The translations under genes and the position numbers were made by a program. From Thiohalophilus thiocyanatoxydans (GTDB lineage: Bacteria; Pseudomonadota; Gammaproteobacteria; UBA6429; Thiohalophilaceae): 64,000 bases of DNA. Positions 9,881-17,649 of this stretch are shown here, piece after piece (position 1 is the stretch's first letter; each line of letters begins with the position of its first letter). Where the stretch lies: the NCBI RefSeq assembly GCF_004366735.1, contig NZ_SOQX01000003.1, positions 62,001-126,000 on the forward strand, read 5' to 3'. A model generated the notes under the pieces. It was not told the DNA's origin. It was given only the letters and a program-made list of their open reading frames with translations, and did no database searches.

Positions 9881-10871
9881 TGTTGTAGCCGATAGCCTGG
9901 GCGATGGGCCGCAGGGTACCGATCAGTTCACGGAAGGCATCGTGATCCAGCTGTTGCGAGGCGTCGGACTTGGCCACGGAGGGATCGGGATGGACCTCGA
10001 TCAGCAGGCCGTCGACCCCCATGGCGGTGGCGGCCCGGGCCAGATCCGGCACGCCGTAGCGATAACCCATGGCGTGACTGGGATCGACGATGATCGGCAG
10101 GTTGGTGTACTCCTTCAGATAGGCGACACCGCACAGATCCAGGGTAAAGCGGGTCTTGGTCTCGAAGGTGCGGATACCGCGCTCGCACAGGATGACGTTG
10201 TCGTTGCCGGCGGAGAGTACGAACTCGGCCGCCTGGACAAACTCCTGCAGGGTGCTGCCGAAGCCGCGTTTGATCAGGATCGGTTTGTTGCTGCGGCCGC
10301 AGGTACGCAGGATCCCCTGGTCGTACATGGCCTTGGCGCCGATCTGCACAATGTCGGTGGTTTCGATCACTTCGTCCACATGGGTGGAGTCCCGCACCTC
10401 GGTAATGATGTTGAGGCCGTATTCGCTGCGCATCTTGTCCAGCAGCCGCAGCCCCTCGTCGCCCAGGCCCTGGAAACTGTAGGGCGAGGTGCGCGGCTTG
10501 TAACAGCCTGCGCGCAGGGTGGAGATGTCCAGTTCCTTCATCAGTCTGGCCGAGGCGGTGATCTGCTCTTCGGATTCCACCGAGCAGGGGCCGCCGATGA
10601 TCATGGTGTTGCGGGTGTTGCCGCCGATGCTGATGTTGCCGATGTCGATACGGCGTTTCTCCGGCAGGTAGTCGGCGCTGGACAGCTGCATGTCGTTGGG
10701 AAAGACGAAACTTTCCACCACCATGCTCTGGTATTGACCGGGCACTTCCTGCAGGGCCGAGGGAGTGACCATCACATGATAGTCCGGCTTTTTGATATGA
10801 AAGGCATCCAGCTCGCGGCTGATTTGTTCGAGCGTCTTCTGATCGGTGTCTTTGTCGAAATGGATTATCAT
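9873..10871 (-). CDS. DAHP synthase type I-beta-like 3-deoxy-ulosonate-phosphate synthase
   Basis: A 332-residue enzyme of the DAHP/KDO8P synthase superfamily, which condenses phosphoenolpyruvate with an aldose phosphate. It has GGPCSVES (metal ligand C96), KPRTSPYSFQG (residues 125-135), KRGFGST, CERGIRTFE, DPSHAMG (H266) and IEVHPDP (E291). KPRTSPYSFQG marks the DAHP synthase side of the family (erythrose-4-phosphate users) rather than KdsA. About 80 N-terminal residues resemble the ferredoxin-like regulatory domain of the Thermotoga enzyme. The start ATG overlaps the upstream stop (ATGA). It could be the shikimate DAHP synthase, but its operon partners are KDO-type genes, so a dedicated nucleotide-sugar role is possible. 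Confidence 0.85.
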   Translation of the reverse strand: MIIHFDKDTDQKTLEQISRELDAFHIKKPDYHVMVTPSALQEVPGQYQSMVVESFVFPNDMQLSSADYLPEKRRIDIGNISIGGNTRNTMIIGGPCSVESEEQITASARLMKELDISTLRAGCYKPRTSPYSFQGLGDEGLRLLDKMRSEYGLNIITEVRDSTHVDEVIETTDIVQIGAKAMYDQGILRTCGRSNKPILIKRGFGSTLQEFVQAAEFVLSAGNDNVILCERGIRTFETKTRFTLDLCGVAYLKEYTNLPIIVDPSHAMGYRYGVPDLARAATAMGVDGLLIEVHPDPSVAKSDASQQLDHDAFRELIGTLRPIAQAIGYNIV

Positions 10872-11875
10872 ACTTCACCTTTAACGAGATTCATGAAGGT
10901 GACCGAGCCGGTCACTTCATGCTTGTTGTTAACAACGGGTAAATAATTGACCGGGAACGTCTGTTCCTGAATATAGGCCAGCAGTTCCTGTACCGTGAAA
11001 TCCTCCCGGGCCATCGCCGGAGAAGGGTTGACCATGTCGGGGATTTCCAGTGCATTGAGATTGTCGATGTGTTTGAGCAGCCCCTTGCGGACATCGGCGT
11101 TGGTGATCATGCCGAGCAATACGCCGTTCTCGTCGACCAGCAGGGTGAACCCCAGCTTGTTGTCTTCGATGGACTGCAGGATGTTGCGGACACTGAGTTC
11201 GTGCGGTTTCAGTAACGGGGTCTCGTCCAGCTGGCGCATGAAATCGCCGACCAGGTAATGCGAGCCGATGTCATGGGTTTTCAGGTTGAGCATGGCCGCG
11301 CCGATGGAATCGCTGTTCATCAGATAGGAGCCGGACACCGCGGCATAGACTCCCATGTTACGCAGGATAAAGGAGACCTCGTGATTCACTCCACCGTCGA
11401 CGTGAATGCGGGTGCGCGGGTATTTCTGGCGGAACTGGCGAATCTTGCGAAAGTTGTGCTTGTCGAAGGTGCCGCCGCTCTGTCCCGGGGTGGTGGCCAT
11501 GATCAGCACGAAGTCGAGTTGTTCGGCATAGGGCGCGAACACGTCGATATCGGTATTCGAGCTGATGGCCAGACCGGTGCGGGCATGAATCGAGCCGGGA
11601 ATCGCCAGGGCTTCCTGCAACGGCTCATACTGGAAACAGACCGCATCCACCTCGTGCGCGGCGATCAGATCGTAATACCTGTCCGGTGTCGGGGTGATGA
11701 TGTGCAAATCGATCGGGGTGCTGCTGAGCTGGCGGATCTGCGCGATATCATCGAATACTGCAGGGTCATCATTGCAGTCGATATGAAAAAAATCCGTGCC
11801 GTGCGCATCCAGCTCGGCGACGATGTCCTTCAGTGCCTTGTGCTTGTTGGAATAAATCGAGGCGGAAATTTTCAT
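10868..11875 (-). CDS. Ribulose-phosphate 3-epimerase-like domain fused to a CBS pair
   Basis: A 335-residue two-domain protein. Residues 1 to about 215 resemble a ribulose-5-phosphate 3-epimerase TIM barrel: SASIYS at the start, metal ligands at H31 and D33 (FHIDC), H58 (DLHII) and D160 (HVDGG), and MATTPGQSGG as phosphate loop. Residues about 222-335 form a CBS pair (GFTLLVDENGVLLGMITNADVRKG; TFPVNYLPVVNN) very like the one on the C-terminus of KdsD, the arabinose-5-phosphate isomerase. KdsD normally has a SIS domain in front; here an epimerase-like barrel takes that place. First gene of the five-gene operon. The reaction is unproven; sugar-phosphate epimerisation is inferred from the ligands. 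Confidence 0.8.
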   Translation of the reverse strand: MKISASIYSNKHKALKDIVAELDAHGTDFFHIDCNDDPAVFDDIAQIRQLSSTPIDLHIITPTPDRYYDLIAAHEVDAVCFQYEPLQEALAIPGSIHARTGLAISSNTDIDVFAPYAEQLDFVLIMATTPGQSGGTFDKHNFRKIRQFRQKYPRTRIHVDGGVNHEVSFILRNMGVYAAVSGSYLMNSDSIGAAMLNLKTHDIGSHYLVGDFMRQLDETPLLKPHELSVRNILQSIEDNKLGFTLLVDENGVLLGMITNADVRKGLLKHIDNLNALEIPDMVNPSPAMAREDFTVQELLAYIQEQTFPVNYLPVVNNKHEVTGSVTFMNLVKGEV

Positions 11876-12193
11876 GTTAAATGTCGTTCAGCTGTCAGCA
11901 GGGCTGGCATGTGAGTGAAGCGGTATCCGGATTGGGTTTGGCCGGTCCCGGTATCCCTGAGTGTCTCCGGGCTGGCCCGCAGCGGTGCCGGTGCAGTGTA
12001 ATACAACAGGCCTGCACAGGTACAGCACAGGGGCTTTCCCGGACGGTTATGGCGGAAAATTATATCACCATTATCAGCATGTTAGCGCGGGAAAAGTGTG
12101 ATTCAACGCGCGTCACACGGGCGCAAAAAGAAAAGCCGGCCCAAACAACGACCGGCAAACAGACCACAGGAGGAGATCTGGAAAGGGGGCCGA
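11876..12193. other. Intergenic region upstream of the KDO-like operon
   Basis: 318 bp without a gene. It holds the probable bufC terminator (12126-12156) and, presumably, the promoter of the epimerase-CBS operon, which I could not pinpoint. No RNA gene is evident. Confidence 0.5.
12126..12156 (-). terminator. Rho-independent terminator after bufC
   Basis: Read on the minus strand: GCCGG, a 12-nt loop, CCGGC, then TTTTCTTTTT, about 40 bp after the bufC stop. A short stem, but the T-run is good. Confidence 0.5.
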
Positions 12194-12997
12194 CTAGATC
12201 GACACGCGGGTGTTGATTGGTCGGGTACCCGGTATGACACCGCGCCGCTGCAAATCGTTCAGAATTTGTTGACCGCCTTCGATGACCATGTCGGGATCGG
12301 GGTGGTTCAGCTCCCCGGCAATCTGGCGCAGCAGCGCCTCGCCGCTTTGCCCGTTGTCCTCCTCGATCAGGGCCAGCAGACGGGTGGTGACCGGGTTCAG
12401 TTCCATGAAGGTAATCTCGTCCCGGTCGTCCCGGTAAACCAGCAGACAGGTGGGTTGCTCGCCCGGCTGCCCGGGCTGGAATCCGGGGCCAATCCGGTGA
12501 ACCGGATAATGGTAGCTGAGCGGCCAGGCCAGCGGCGAAAGCACCGGTTGGGCCGCCAGCAGATCGCCCTGCGGGTCGATCCGGCTCCAGTCCGGTTCCT
12601 GGTCGGCGAGGCTCAGTGCCAGTTCGACCCATTCATAATGGGCCAGCTCGAATAAAAACGGCGGGTCATCCGCGGCCGGTTCGTGTTCCTGTTCGAGGTA
12701 TTTGAGGAATTCGCGCGGCATTTCGGGAAACAGCGGGGTTTTTGCCCGGTGCCGGGCGAAATAGTGGCGAATCAGCCGGTGCCACTGTTCATCGTTCAGA
12801 ATCCGGCGCAATACGGGGAAACTGTCAGCCATGAAACTCTGGACATTGTTATAAAACAGCTCCCGGTAGATGGCCATGCGCCGATCCTCGATGCCCTCCG
12901 GTGACGGATGGGTCTGCGGATCGCGCAGATGGGCCGCAAACCGGTACTGCTGCTGGCGGAAATCGGGCTTGTCAGACTGATTCGGCATGGTAGTCAT
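12194..12997 (-). CDS. bufC: BufC/HvfC-type DUF2063 partner protein of a MNIO enzyme
   Basis: A 267-residue protein of the DUF2063 family. The N-terminal helical domain (about residues 13-105) shows the family pattern [24 protein letters not shown] and [23 protein letters not shown]; the rest is a mixed winged-helix-like region. In HvfABC and bufferin systems this partner binds the precursor leader and assists the MNIO oxidase (established for related systems). It overlaps bufB by 26 bp, indicating translational coupling. A terminator follows. Confidence 0.85.
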   Translation of the reverse strand: MTTMPNQSDKPDFRQQQYRFAAHLRDPQTHPSPEGIEDRRMAIYRELFYNNVQSFMADSFPVLRRILNDEQWHRLIRHYFARHRAKTPLFPEMPREFLKYLEQEHEPAADDPPFLFELAHYEWVELALSLADQEPDWSRIDPQGDLLAAQPVLSPLAWPLSYHYPVHRIGPGFQPGQPGEQPTCLLVYRDDRDEITFMELNPVTTRLLALIEEDNGQSGEALLRQIAGELNHPDPDMVIEGGQQILNDLQRRGVIPGTRPINTRVSI

Positions 12998-13829
12998 GCG
13001 CTTGTTCCTGGCGTTGCTGGAGCGTATGAATCATGTCCACTTCGGCCAGTAGTTCATTGACCGGCGGCAGGTTGAAGTCTCGCTCCAGCAGGGTGGGGAG
13101 CACACCGAAATGCCGGTAAGTCTGATCGAGCAGCTCCCAGACCGGATCGATCACCGGGGCGCCGTGGGTGTCGATGATCAGATCCTCGGCTTCGTTGTAA
13201 TGGCCGGCGACATGGATATAACTGATGCGTTCGCCCGGCAGGGCGTGCAGAAACTCCACGGGATCGTAGCGATGATTGACGCTGTTGACATAAATATTGT
13301 TCACATCCAGCAACAGCCTGCAGTCAGCCTCCTCGAGTACGGCATTGATGAACTCGATCTCGTCCATCTGTTTGCCCGGCGCGGCGTAATAGGAGACATT
13401 TTCCACGGCAATGGGCTGTTCCAGTATATCCTGGACACGACGAATGCGTTCGGCCACGTAATGGACCGCCTCTTCGGTGAACGGTATGGGCATCAAATCG
13501 TACAGGTGCCCGTCGTCACTGCAGTAACTCAGGTGTTCGCTGTAGATTCGGATATTGTGTTGGTTGAGAAATCGCTTGAGACGCTGTAAAAATGCCTCGT
13601 CCAGCGGTGCGGGACTGCCTAGCGATAATGACAGGCCGTGGGTGACAAAGGGATAGCGCTCGGTAAATTCGCGCAACTTGCGGCCATAGCGGCCCCCGAC
13701 GCCAATCCAGTTCTCCGGCGCCACCTCCATGAATTGCACCTGAGAAGGGAACGGGTCTGCAAGCGGCTCCATGATGGAGCGCCGCAGACCCAGTCCGGCG
13801 CCATGAACAGGATAGTCTGTCGTGTTCAT
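12972..13829 (-). CDS. bufB: BufB/HvfB-type MNIO (DUF692) peptide-modifying iron oxidase
   Basis: A 285-residue TIM-barrel enzyme of the multinuclear non-heme iron oxidative family. Metal-site motifs in order: [56 protein letters not shown] and IDTHG. Family members oxidise cysteines of a precursor peptide (thiooxazole in bufferins, oxazolone/thioamide in the Haemophilus EGKCG system). It lies 18 bp after the precursor gene and overlaps bufC, so the three form an operon. Length and motifs are complete, so the enzyme should be active. Confidence 0.93.
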   Translation of the reverse strand: MNTTDYPVHGAGLGLRRSIMEPLADPFPSQVQFMEVAPENWIGVGGRYGRKLREFTERYPFVTHGLSLSLGSPAPLDEAFLQRLKRFLNQHNIRIYSEHLSYCSDDGHLYDLMPIPFTEEAVHYVAERIRRVQDILEQPIAVENVSYYAAPGKQMDEIEFINAVLEEADCRLLLDVNNIYVNSVNHRYDPVEFLHALPGERISYIHVAGHYNEAEDLIIDTHGAPVIDPVWELLDQTYRHFGVLPTLLERDFNLPPVNELLAEVDMIHTLQQRQEQAHDYHAESV

Positions 13830-13847
13830 GTCAGTTCCTCTGGCAGC

Positions 13848-14204
13848 TTATTTGTTACTGCCGCATTTACCTTCACCACACTTGCCTTCCTGTTTGGCCT
13901 TGTCGCCGCCACATTTACCTTCCATGTTCTTTTTCATTTCTTTATCGCCACCGCATTTACCTTCACCACACTTGCCTTCCTGGCTCTGTTTCTCGTCACC
14001 GCGGCCTTCGCCACAACGACCTTCGCGGCCCTTGTCACCCATGTGGTTGTCGGCCAGTTGCATGTATCCGCTGGACAGCTCGCTCATGGCGAAGGGATTA
14101 TTGCCGGCTTCGGCGGCAGTGGCGACGTTGCTGGCGGCCATGCCGGCGGCAAAGGCGGTGCCCAGCGCGAGTGTCAGGGTTCTGGATGATTTTTTAGTGG
14201 ACAT
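13848..14204 (-). CDS. bufA: BufA/HvfA-type RiPP precursor with EGKCG repeats
   Basis: An 118-residue precursor. It has an N-terminal Sec-type signal region (MSTKKSSRTLTLALGTAFAA to about ATAA), a spacer with NPFAMSELSSGYMQLADNHMGDKG, then a cysteine-rich core. The core holds one EGRCG and five EGKCG motifs, six cysteines in all, separated by Lys/Glu-rich linkers. In related systems the MNIO enzyme modifies these cysteines to bind copper. The start is ATG at 14204, supported by GGAG 9 nt upstream; the open frame continues 87 bp further upstream but without a ribosome-binding site. Product likely exported to the periplasm. Confidence 0.9.
   Translation of the reverse strand: MSTKKSSRTLTLALGTAFAAGMAASNVATAAEAGNNPFAMSELSSGYMQLADNHMGDKGREGRCGEGRGDEKQSQEGKCGEGKCGGDKEMKKNMEGKCGGDKAKQEGKCGEGKCGSNK
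13861..13982. repeat. 32-bp direct repeat inside the bufA core
   Basis: The same 32 bp occur at 13861-13892 and 13951-13982, exactly 90 bp (30 codons) apart. They encode the paired EGKCGEGKCG blocks, so the core probably grew by in-frame duplication. Confidence 0.85.
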
Positions 14205-14362
14205 AATCTGTATTCTCCATGTGTTATTTGTTTGGTTATTAGTCGTGGAATCGGGGTCAACCTTACAACAGAAATGATATAAAAAAACCACGCGATTCCT
14301 GAAATGTGACCCTGGCCGGGCGTAATGGTTCCTGCCCGGGTCCGGCGCGAGGAGGCGGTTAA

Positions 14363-14378
14363 ATTAGTAGTTACTAAT
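14363..14378. promoter_or_regulatory. Dyad ATTAGTA-GT-TACTAAT upstream of bufA
   Basis: A perfect 7-bp inverted repeat with a 2-bp spacer, about 160 bp upstream of bufA in an otherwise GC-rich strip between nth and bufA. It could be an operator for a dimeric regulator; the protein is unknown. Confidence 0.33.
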
Positions 14379-14431
14379 ACTGCAGTGAGTTACCCGGGGG
14401 GCACTCACTCGCCGGATAGCAGGCAAGAGGA

Positions 14432-15067
14432 TTAGTCGGAAGTCTTGTCTTTATACTCGCAGAGATCCTCGATGACACAGGCCCCGCAGCGCGGCTTGCG
14501 CGCCACGCAGGTATAGCGACCCAGCAGTATCAGCCAGTGGTGGGCGTCCTTTTTGTACTCCCCGGGCACCACCTTGAGCAGTTTCTTCTCCACCTCCACC
14601 ACGGTCTTGCCCGGCGCCAGACCGGTGCGGTTCGATACCCGGAAAATATGGGTATCGACGGCGATAGTGGGGTGGCCGAAGGCGGTATTGAGGATGACAT
14701 TGGCGGTCTTGCGCCCCACGCCGGGCAGCGCCTCCAGCGCCTCACGATCTTCGGGCACCTTGCCGCCGTGCTGTTCGACCAGAATCTGGCAGGTCTTGAT
14801 GATGTTTTTGGCCTTGCTGTTGAACAGGCCGATGGTCTTGATGTATTCCTTCAGGCCGGATTCCCCGAGCGCCAGAATCTTCTTCGGGCTTCGGGCGACC
14901 TTGAACAATTCCCGGGTGGCCTTGTTGACCCCCTTGTCCGTGGCCTGCGCCGAGAGAATCACCGCCACCAGCAACTCAAACGGGCTGCGGTAGTTCAGTT
15001 CGGTGGTGGGGTGCGGATTTTCTTTCTTAAGCCGCTTGAAAATCTCACGTCGCTTTTGGGGGTTCAT
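14432..15067 (-). CDS. nth: Endonuclease III (DNA glycosylase/AP lyase)
   Basis: A 211-residue base-excision repair enzyme removing oxidised pyrimidines. The helix-hairpin-helix LPGVGRKTANVIL carries the catalytic lysine and VDTHIFRV the catalytic aspartate. The C-terminal iron-sulfur motif is C-X6-C-X2-C-X5-C (CVARKPRCGACVIEDLC). Length matches E. coli Nth. It follows the rnf genes on the same strand, as in many gammaproteobacteria, though a 212-bp repeat-bearing gap separates it from rnfE. Confidence 0.96.
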   Translation of the reverse strand: MNPQKRREIFKRLKKENPHPTTELNYRSPFELLVAVILSAQATDKGVNKATRELFKVARSPKKILALGESGLKEYIKTIGLFNSKAKNIIKTCQILVEQHGGKVPEDREALEALPGVGRKTANVILNTAFGHPTIAVDTHIFRVSNRTGLAPGKTVVEVEKKLLKVVPGEYKKDAHHWLILLGRYTCVARKPRCGACVIEDLCEYKDKTSD

Positions 15068-15099
15068 TGTTGTTCTTCTTGATTTAGATAAAAGATCTT

Positions 15100-15267
15100 A
15101 ACGCAGAGGCGCAGAGATTTAAAAATTTTTGGATAGTCGATCGCTTCGGGTAGGGAAGCATAATCCGGGTGAATATGCATGCCTATTGCTGGGTATATGA
15201 AGCATATGCGACAGCAACCATAAATGATTTTCCTCTGCGTAACTCTGCGCCTTTGCGCCTCTGCGTT
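15100..15267. repeat. Palindromic intergenic repeat, ACGCAGAGG type (copy A)
   Basis: The left arm AACGCAGAGGCGCAGAG (15100-15116) is complementary to the right arm at 15232-15267, which contains GCGCCTCTGCGTT. A degenerate centre of about 115 bp lies between. It fills the gap between rnfE and nth. Confidence 0.75.
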
Positions 15268-15279
15268 GGGGTTTTTATC

Positions 15280-15972
15280 TCAGGTAGCCGCACCGACGGG
15301 TTGTTCGGTGCCGATGGGAGCCTTGCTGTGTTCGGCGCGGCGCTTGTCGATCAGGTTTTTGACGGCAATGAGTAATCCAAGCCCGATGAAGGCGCCGGGG
15401 GGCAGGATGGCCAGCAGGTAGCCGCGGTAGTCTTCGAACAGGACCAGGGTCATCCAGTCGGCGCCCTGGCCGAACATCAGTTCGGCCTGGCGCAGCAGGG
15501 TGCCGAAGCCGAGTATTTCACGCATGGCGCCGAGGACCACCAGCACGGCGGTAAAGCCGAGGCCCATGAACAGTCCATCGGCGAAGGCCTGCGGCACCGG
15601 GTTTTTGGAGGCGAAGCTTTCGGCGCGGGCCAGAATGGAACAGTTGGTGACGATCAGCGGAATGAAGATCCCCAGGATCTTGTACAGCTCATGAAACCAG
15701 GCATTCATGCTCAGCTCGATCATGGTCACTACCGAGGCGATGATCAGCACGAACACCGGCACCCGGATCTCCGGGCGCACCCAGCGGCGAATCAGGGATA
15801 CCGTGGTATTGGAAGCGACCAGGGTGAGAATGGTCGCCAGGCCGAGACCCAGTCCGTTGATGGTGGTGTTGGTGACCGCCAGCAAGGGGCACAGGCCCAG
15901 CAACTGGACAAAGGCCACATTGTTGGTCCAGAGGCCGTCGCGGATCAGGGTGCCGTAAGGGTTGTTTGTCAT
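15280..15972 (-). CDS. rnfE: Rnf/Rsx electron transport complex subunit E
   Basis: A 230-residue membrane subunit with about six hydrophobic segments, paired with RnfA in the ion-conducting core. Motifs include [22 protein letters not shown] near the N-terminus and a cysteine in [13 protein letters not shown]; RnfA carries the matching LGLCPF and TTNCAVLG. The start overlaps the rnfG stop (ATGA). Last gene of rnfABCDGE. The C-terminal tail is short and polar. Confidence 0.95.
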   Translation of the reverse strand: MTNNPYGTLIRDGLWTNNVAFVQLLGLCPLLAVTNTTINGLGLGLATILTLVASNTTVSLIRRWVRPEIRVPVFVLIIASVVTMIELSMNAWFHELYKILGIFIPLIVTNCSILARAESFASKNPVPQAFADGLFMGLGFTAVLVVLGAMREILGFGTLLRQAELMFGQGADWMTLVLFEDYRGYLLAILPPGAFIGLGLLIAVKNLIDKRRAEHSKAPIGTEQPVGAAT

Positions 15973-16613
15973 GCGGATTCGTCGCCTGTGTTGTCGGTTG
16001 GGCGAAACAGTTGCTCGCGATGTTCCGCGTAATATTTAAGCGCGTTACGCACCGCTTTGACAACCGCGCGGGGCGTCACGGTCGCGCCGGTAAACTGATC
16101 GAATTCCCCGCCGTCTTTTTTGACCCGCCAGCCGTCCGGCTCGGGGTTATCGAGCGATTTACCGGCAAAGCTGTGGATCCAGTCGGAACGCTCGGCGTCG
16201 ATGGCATCCCCCAGTCCCGGGGTCTCGCTGTGCTTGATCACGCGCACGCCGGCCAGTTCGCCGTCGTACCGAATGGCCACCAGCAGGTTGATGCGACCGC
16301 TGTAGCCATCCGGGGCGATGACATTGAGAATGGCGGTAACCGGCTCGCCGTCCTGGCGGGCCCGGTAGACCGTGACCGGCTCGGGAGTGCCCAGCAGCGT
16401 CTCGTCGCGCACCTGGATGGTGTCCTCGGTTATATCATTGTCATGCGTGCCTGGCGGTATCAGGCTGTGCAGATTGCTGAGCAAGGCGGCCTGTTCATTG
16501 GCTTCGATGGTGGGCGCGGTCTGTTGATGGATCCAGGCCACCAGACCACTGCCGATAATGGCAAAGCCGCCCAGTAATACGGCGCTGATTGACATGTGTT
16601 TGAGCAGTTGCAT
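15969..16613 (-). CDS. rnfG: Rnf/Rsx electron transport complex subunit G
   Basis: A 214-residue FMN-bearing periplasmic subunit anchored by one N-terminal helix ([20 protein letters not shown]). The covalent flavin site is [12 protein letters not shown], where FMN is linked to the threonine. The start ATG at 16613 lies just after the rnfD stop; an upstream in-frame start at 16664 would overlap rnfD by about 47 bp and add an atypical basic leader. Sits in the order D-G-E. Confidence 0.94.
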   Translation of the reverse strand: MQLLKHMSISAVLLGGFAIIGSGLVAWIHQQTAPTIEANEQAALLSNLHSLIPPGTHDNDITEDTIQVRDETLLGTPEPVTVYRARQDGEPVTAILNVIAPDGYSGRINLLVAIRYDGELAGVRVIKHSETPGLGDAIDAERSDWIHSFAGKSLDNPEPDGWRVKKDGGEFDQFTGATVTPRAVVKAVRNALKYYAEHREQLFRPTDNTGDESA

Positions 16614-16617
16614 GGAT

Positions 16618-17649
16618 TCAGTCCCGACTCTCACCAAACACGCGCGGCCTGGTGTAATAATCAATGGTGGGGACCGCCATGTTCATCAGTAGCACGGCAA
16701 AGGCGACGGCATCGGGATAGCCGCCCCAGGTGCGGATGATATACAGCAGCAGGCCGATGCCGATGCCGAAAATAATTCGTCCCCGGTTGGTTGCCGCGGC
16801 GGTGACCGGATCGGTGGCGATAAAGAACGCGCCGAGCATGGTGGCGCCACTGAACAGGTGAAACAGGGGCGAGGTGAAAGTGTCCGGATCGTTCAGATGA
16901 AACAGCCCCGAGACCAGAAACAGGGTCGCCAGCATGGCCAGGGGGATATGCCAGCTGATCACGCGCAGATAGATCAGTATCAGCCCGCCGAGCATGAACA
17001 ACAGATTGATCCATTCCCAGCCGTGCGCTGATATCGCACCAAACAGTTCCGTGCTGCCCTGGTGAATTTCGGTCAAGGTCAGGTTCTGCGCCAGCTGGGT
17101 TTTCACCGCATCCAGGGGCGTGGCGGCCGTCAGGCCGTCCAGTGTCCAGTTGGGGGGCAGTTGTTCCAGAAAGGTGTAACGCAGATTATCCACAAAGGTC
17201 AGATCGTGTACCGCGGGCGTCAACCACAGGGTCATCTCGCGCGGGAAGGCGATCAGTAACATGGCATAGCCGACCATGGCCGGGTTGAAGGGGTTGTAAC
17301 CCAGTCCGCCGTACAGATGCTTGGCCATAATCAGCGCAAAAGCGGCGCCCAGAACCGGGATCCACCAGGGTGCGAGGGAGGGGATGGCCACCCCGAGCAG
17401 AATGCCTGTGACCACCGCGCTGCCGTCGAGCAGAAACGGGGTGATCGGCCGCTTGCGCAGGCGCAACATCAGTGCCTCGGTTGCCACGGCGGTGAAGACC
17501 GCCAGGGTGATGTTGATCAGCACGCCCCAGCCGAAGAAATGAATGGCGGCCAGTATCCCGGGGATCAGGGCGCCGATGACCAGCAGCATGATCCGGTTAA
17601 CCCGGTTACTGGTCCGCATATGCGGTGAACTGTGTAACGACAGGTTCAT
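16618..17649 (-). CDS. rnfD: Rnf/Rsx electron transport complex subunit D
   Basis: A 343-residue polytopic subunit with around nine membrane helices. The covalent FMN site is FSGATMLGAFFIATDP, the Ser-Gly-Ala-Thr motif shared with RnfG and NqrB. Further family motifs are GGLGYNPFNPAMVGYA and TNRGRIIFG. The start overlaps the rnfC stop. Together with RnfG it relays electrons across the membrane. Confidence 0.95.
   Translation of the reverse strand: MNLSLHSSPHMRTSNRVNRIMLLVIGALIPGILAAIHFFGWGVLINITLAVFTAVATEALMLRLRKRPITPFLLDGSAVVTGILLGVAIPSLAPWWIPVLGAAFALIMAKHLYGGLGYNPFNPAMVGYAMLLIAFPREMTLWLTPAVHDLTFVDNLRYTFLEQLPPNWTLDGLTAATPLDAVKTQLAQNLTLTEIHQGSTELFGAISAHGWEWINLLFMLGGLILIYLRVISWHIPLAMLATLFLVSGLFHLNDPDTFTSPLFHLFSGATMLGAFFIATDPVTAAATNRGRIIFGIGIGLLLYIIRTWGGYPDAVAFAVLLMNMAVPTIDYYTRPRVFGESRD

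Noticed and set aside
9846-10946. A 366-codon open frame antisense to the DAHP-synthase-like gene
   Set aside because: Shadow of a well-supported gene in an overlapping operon.
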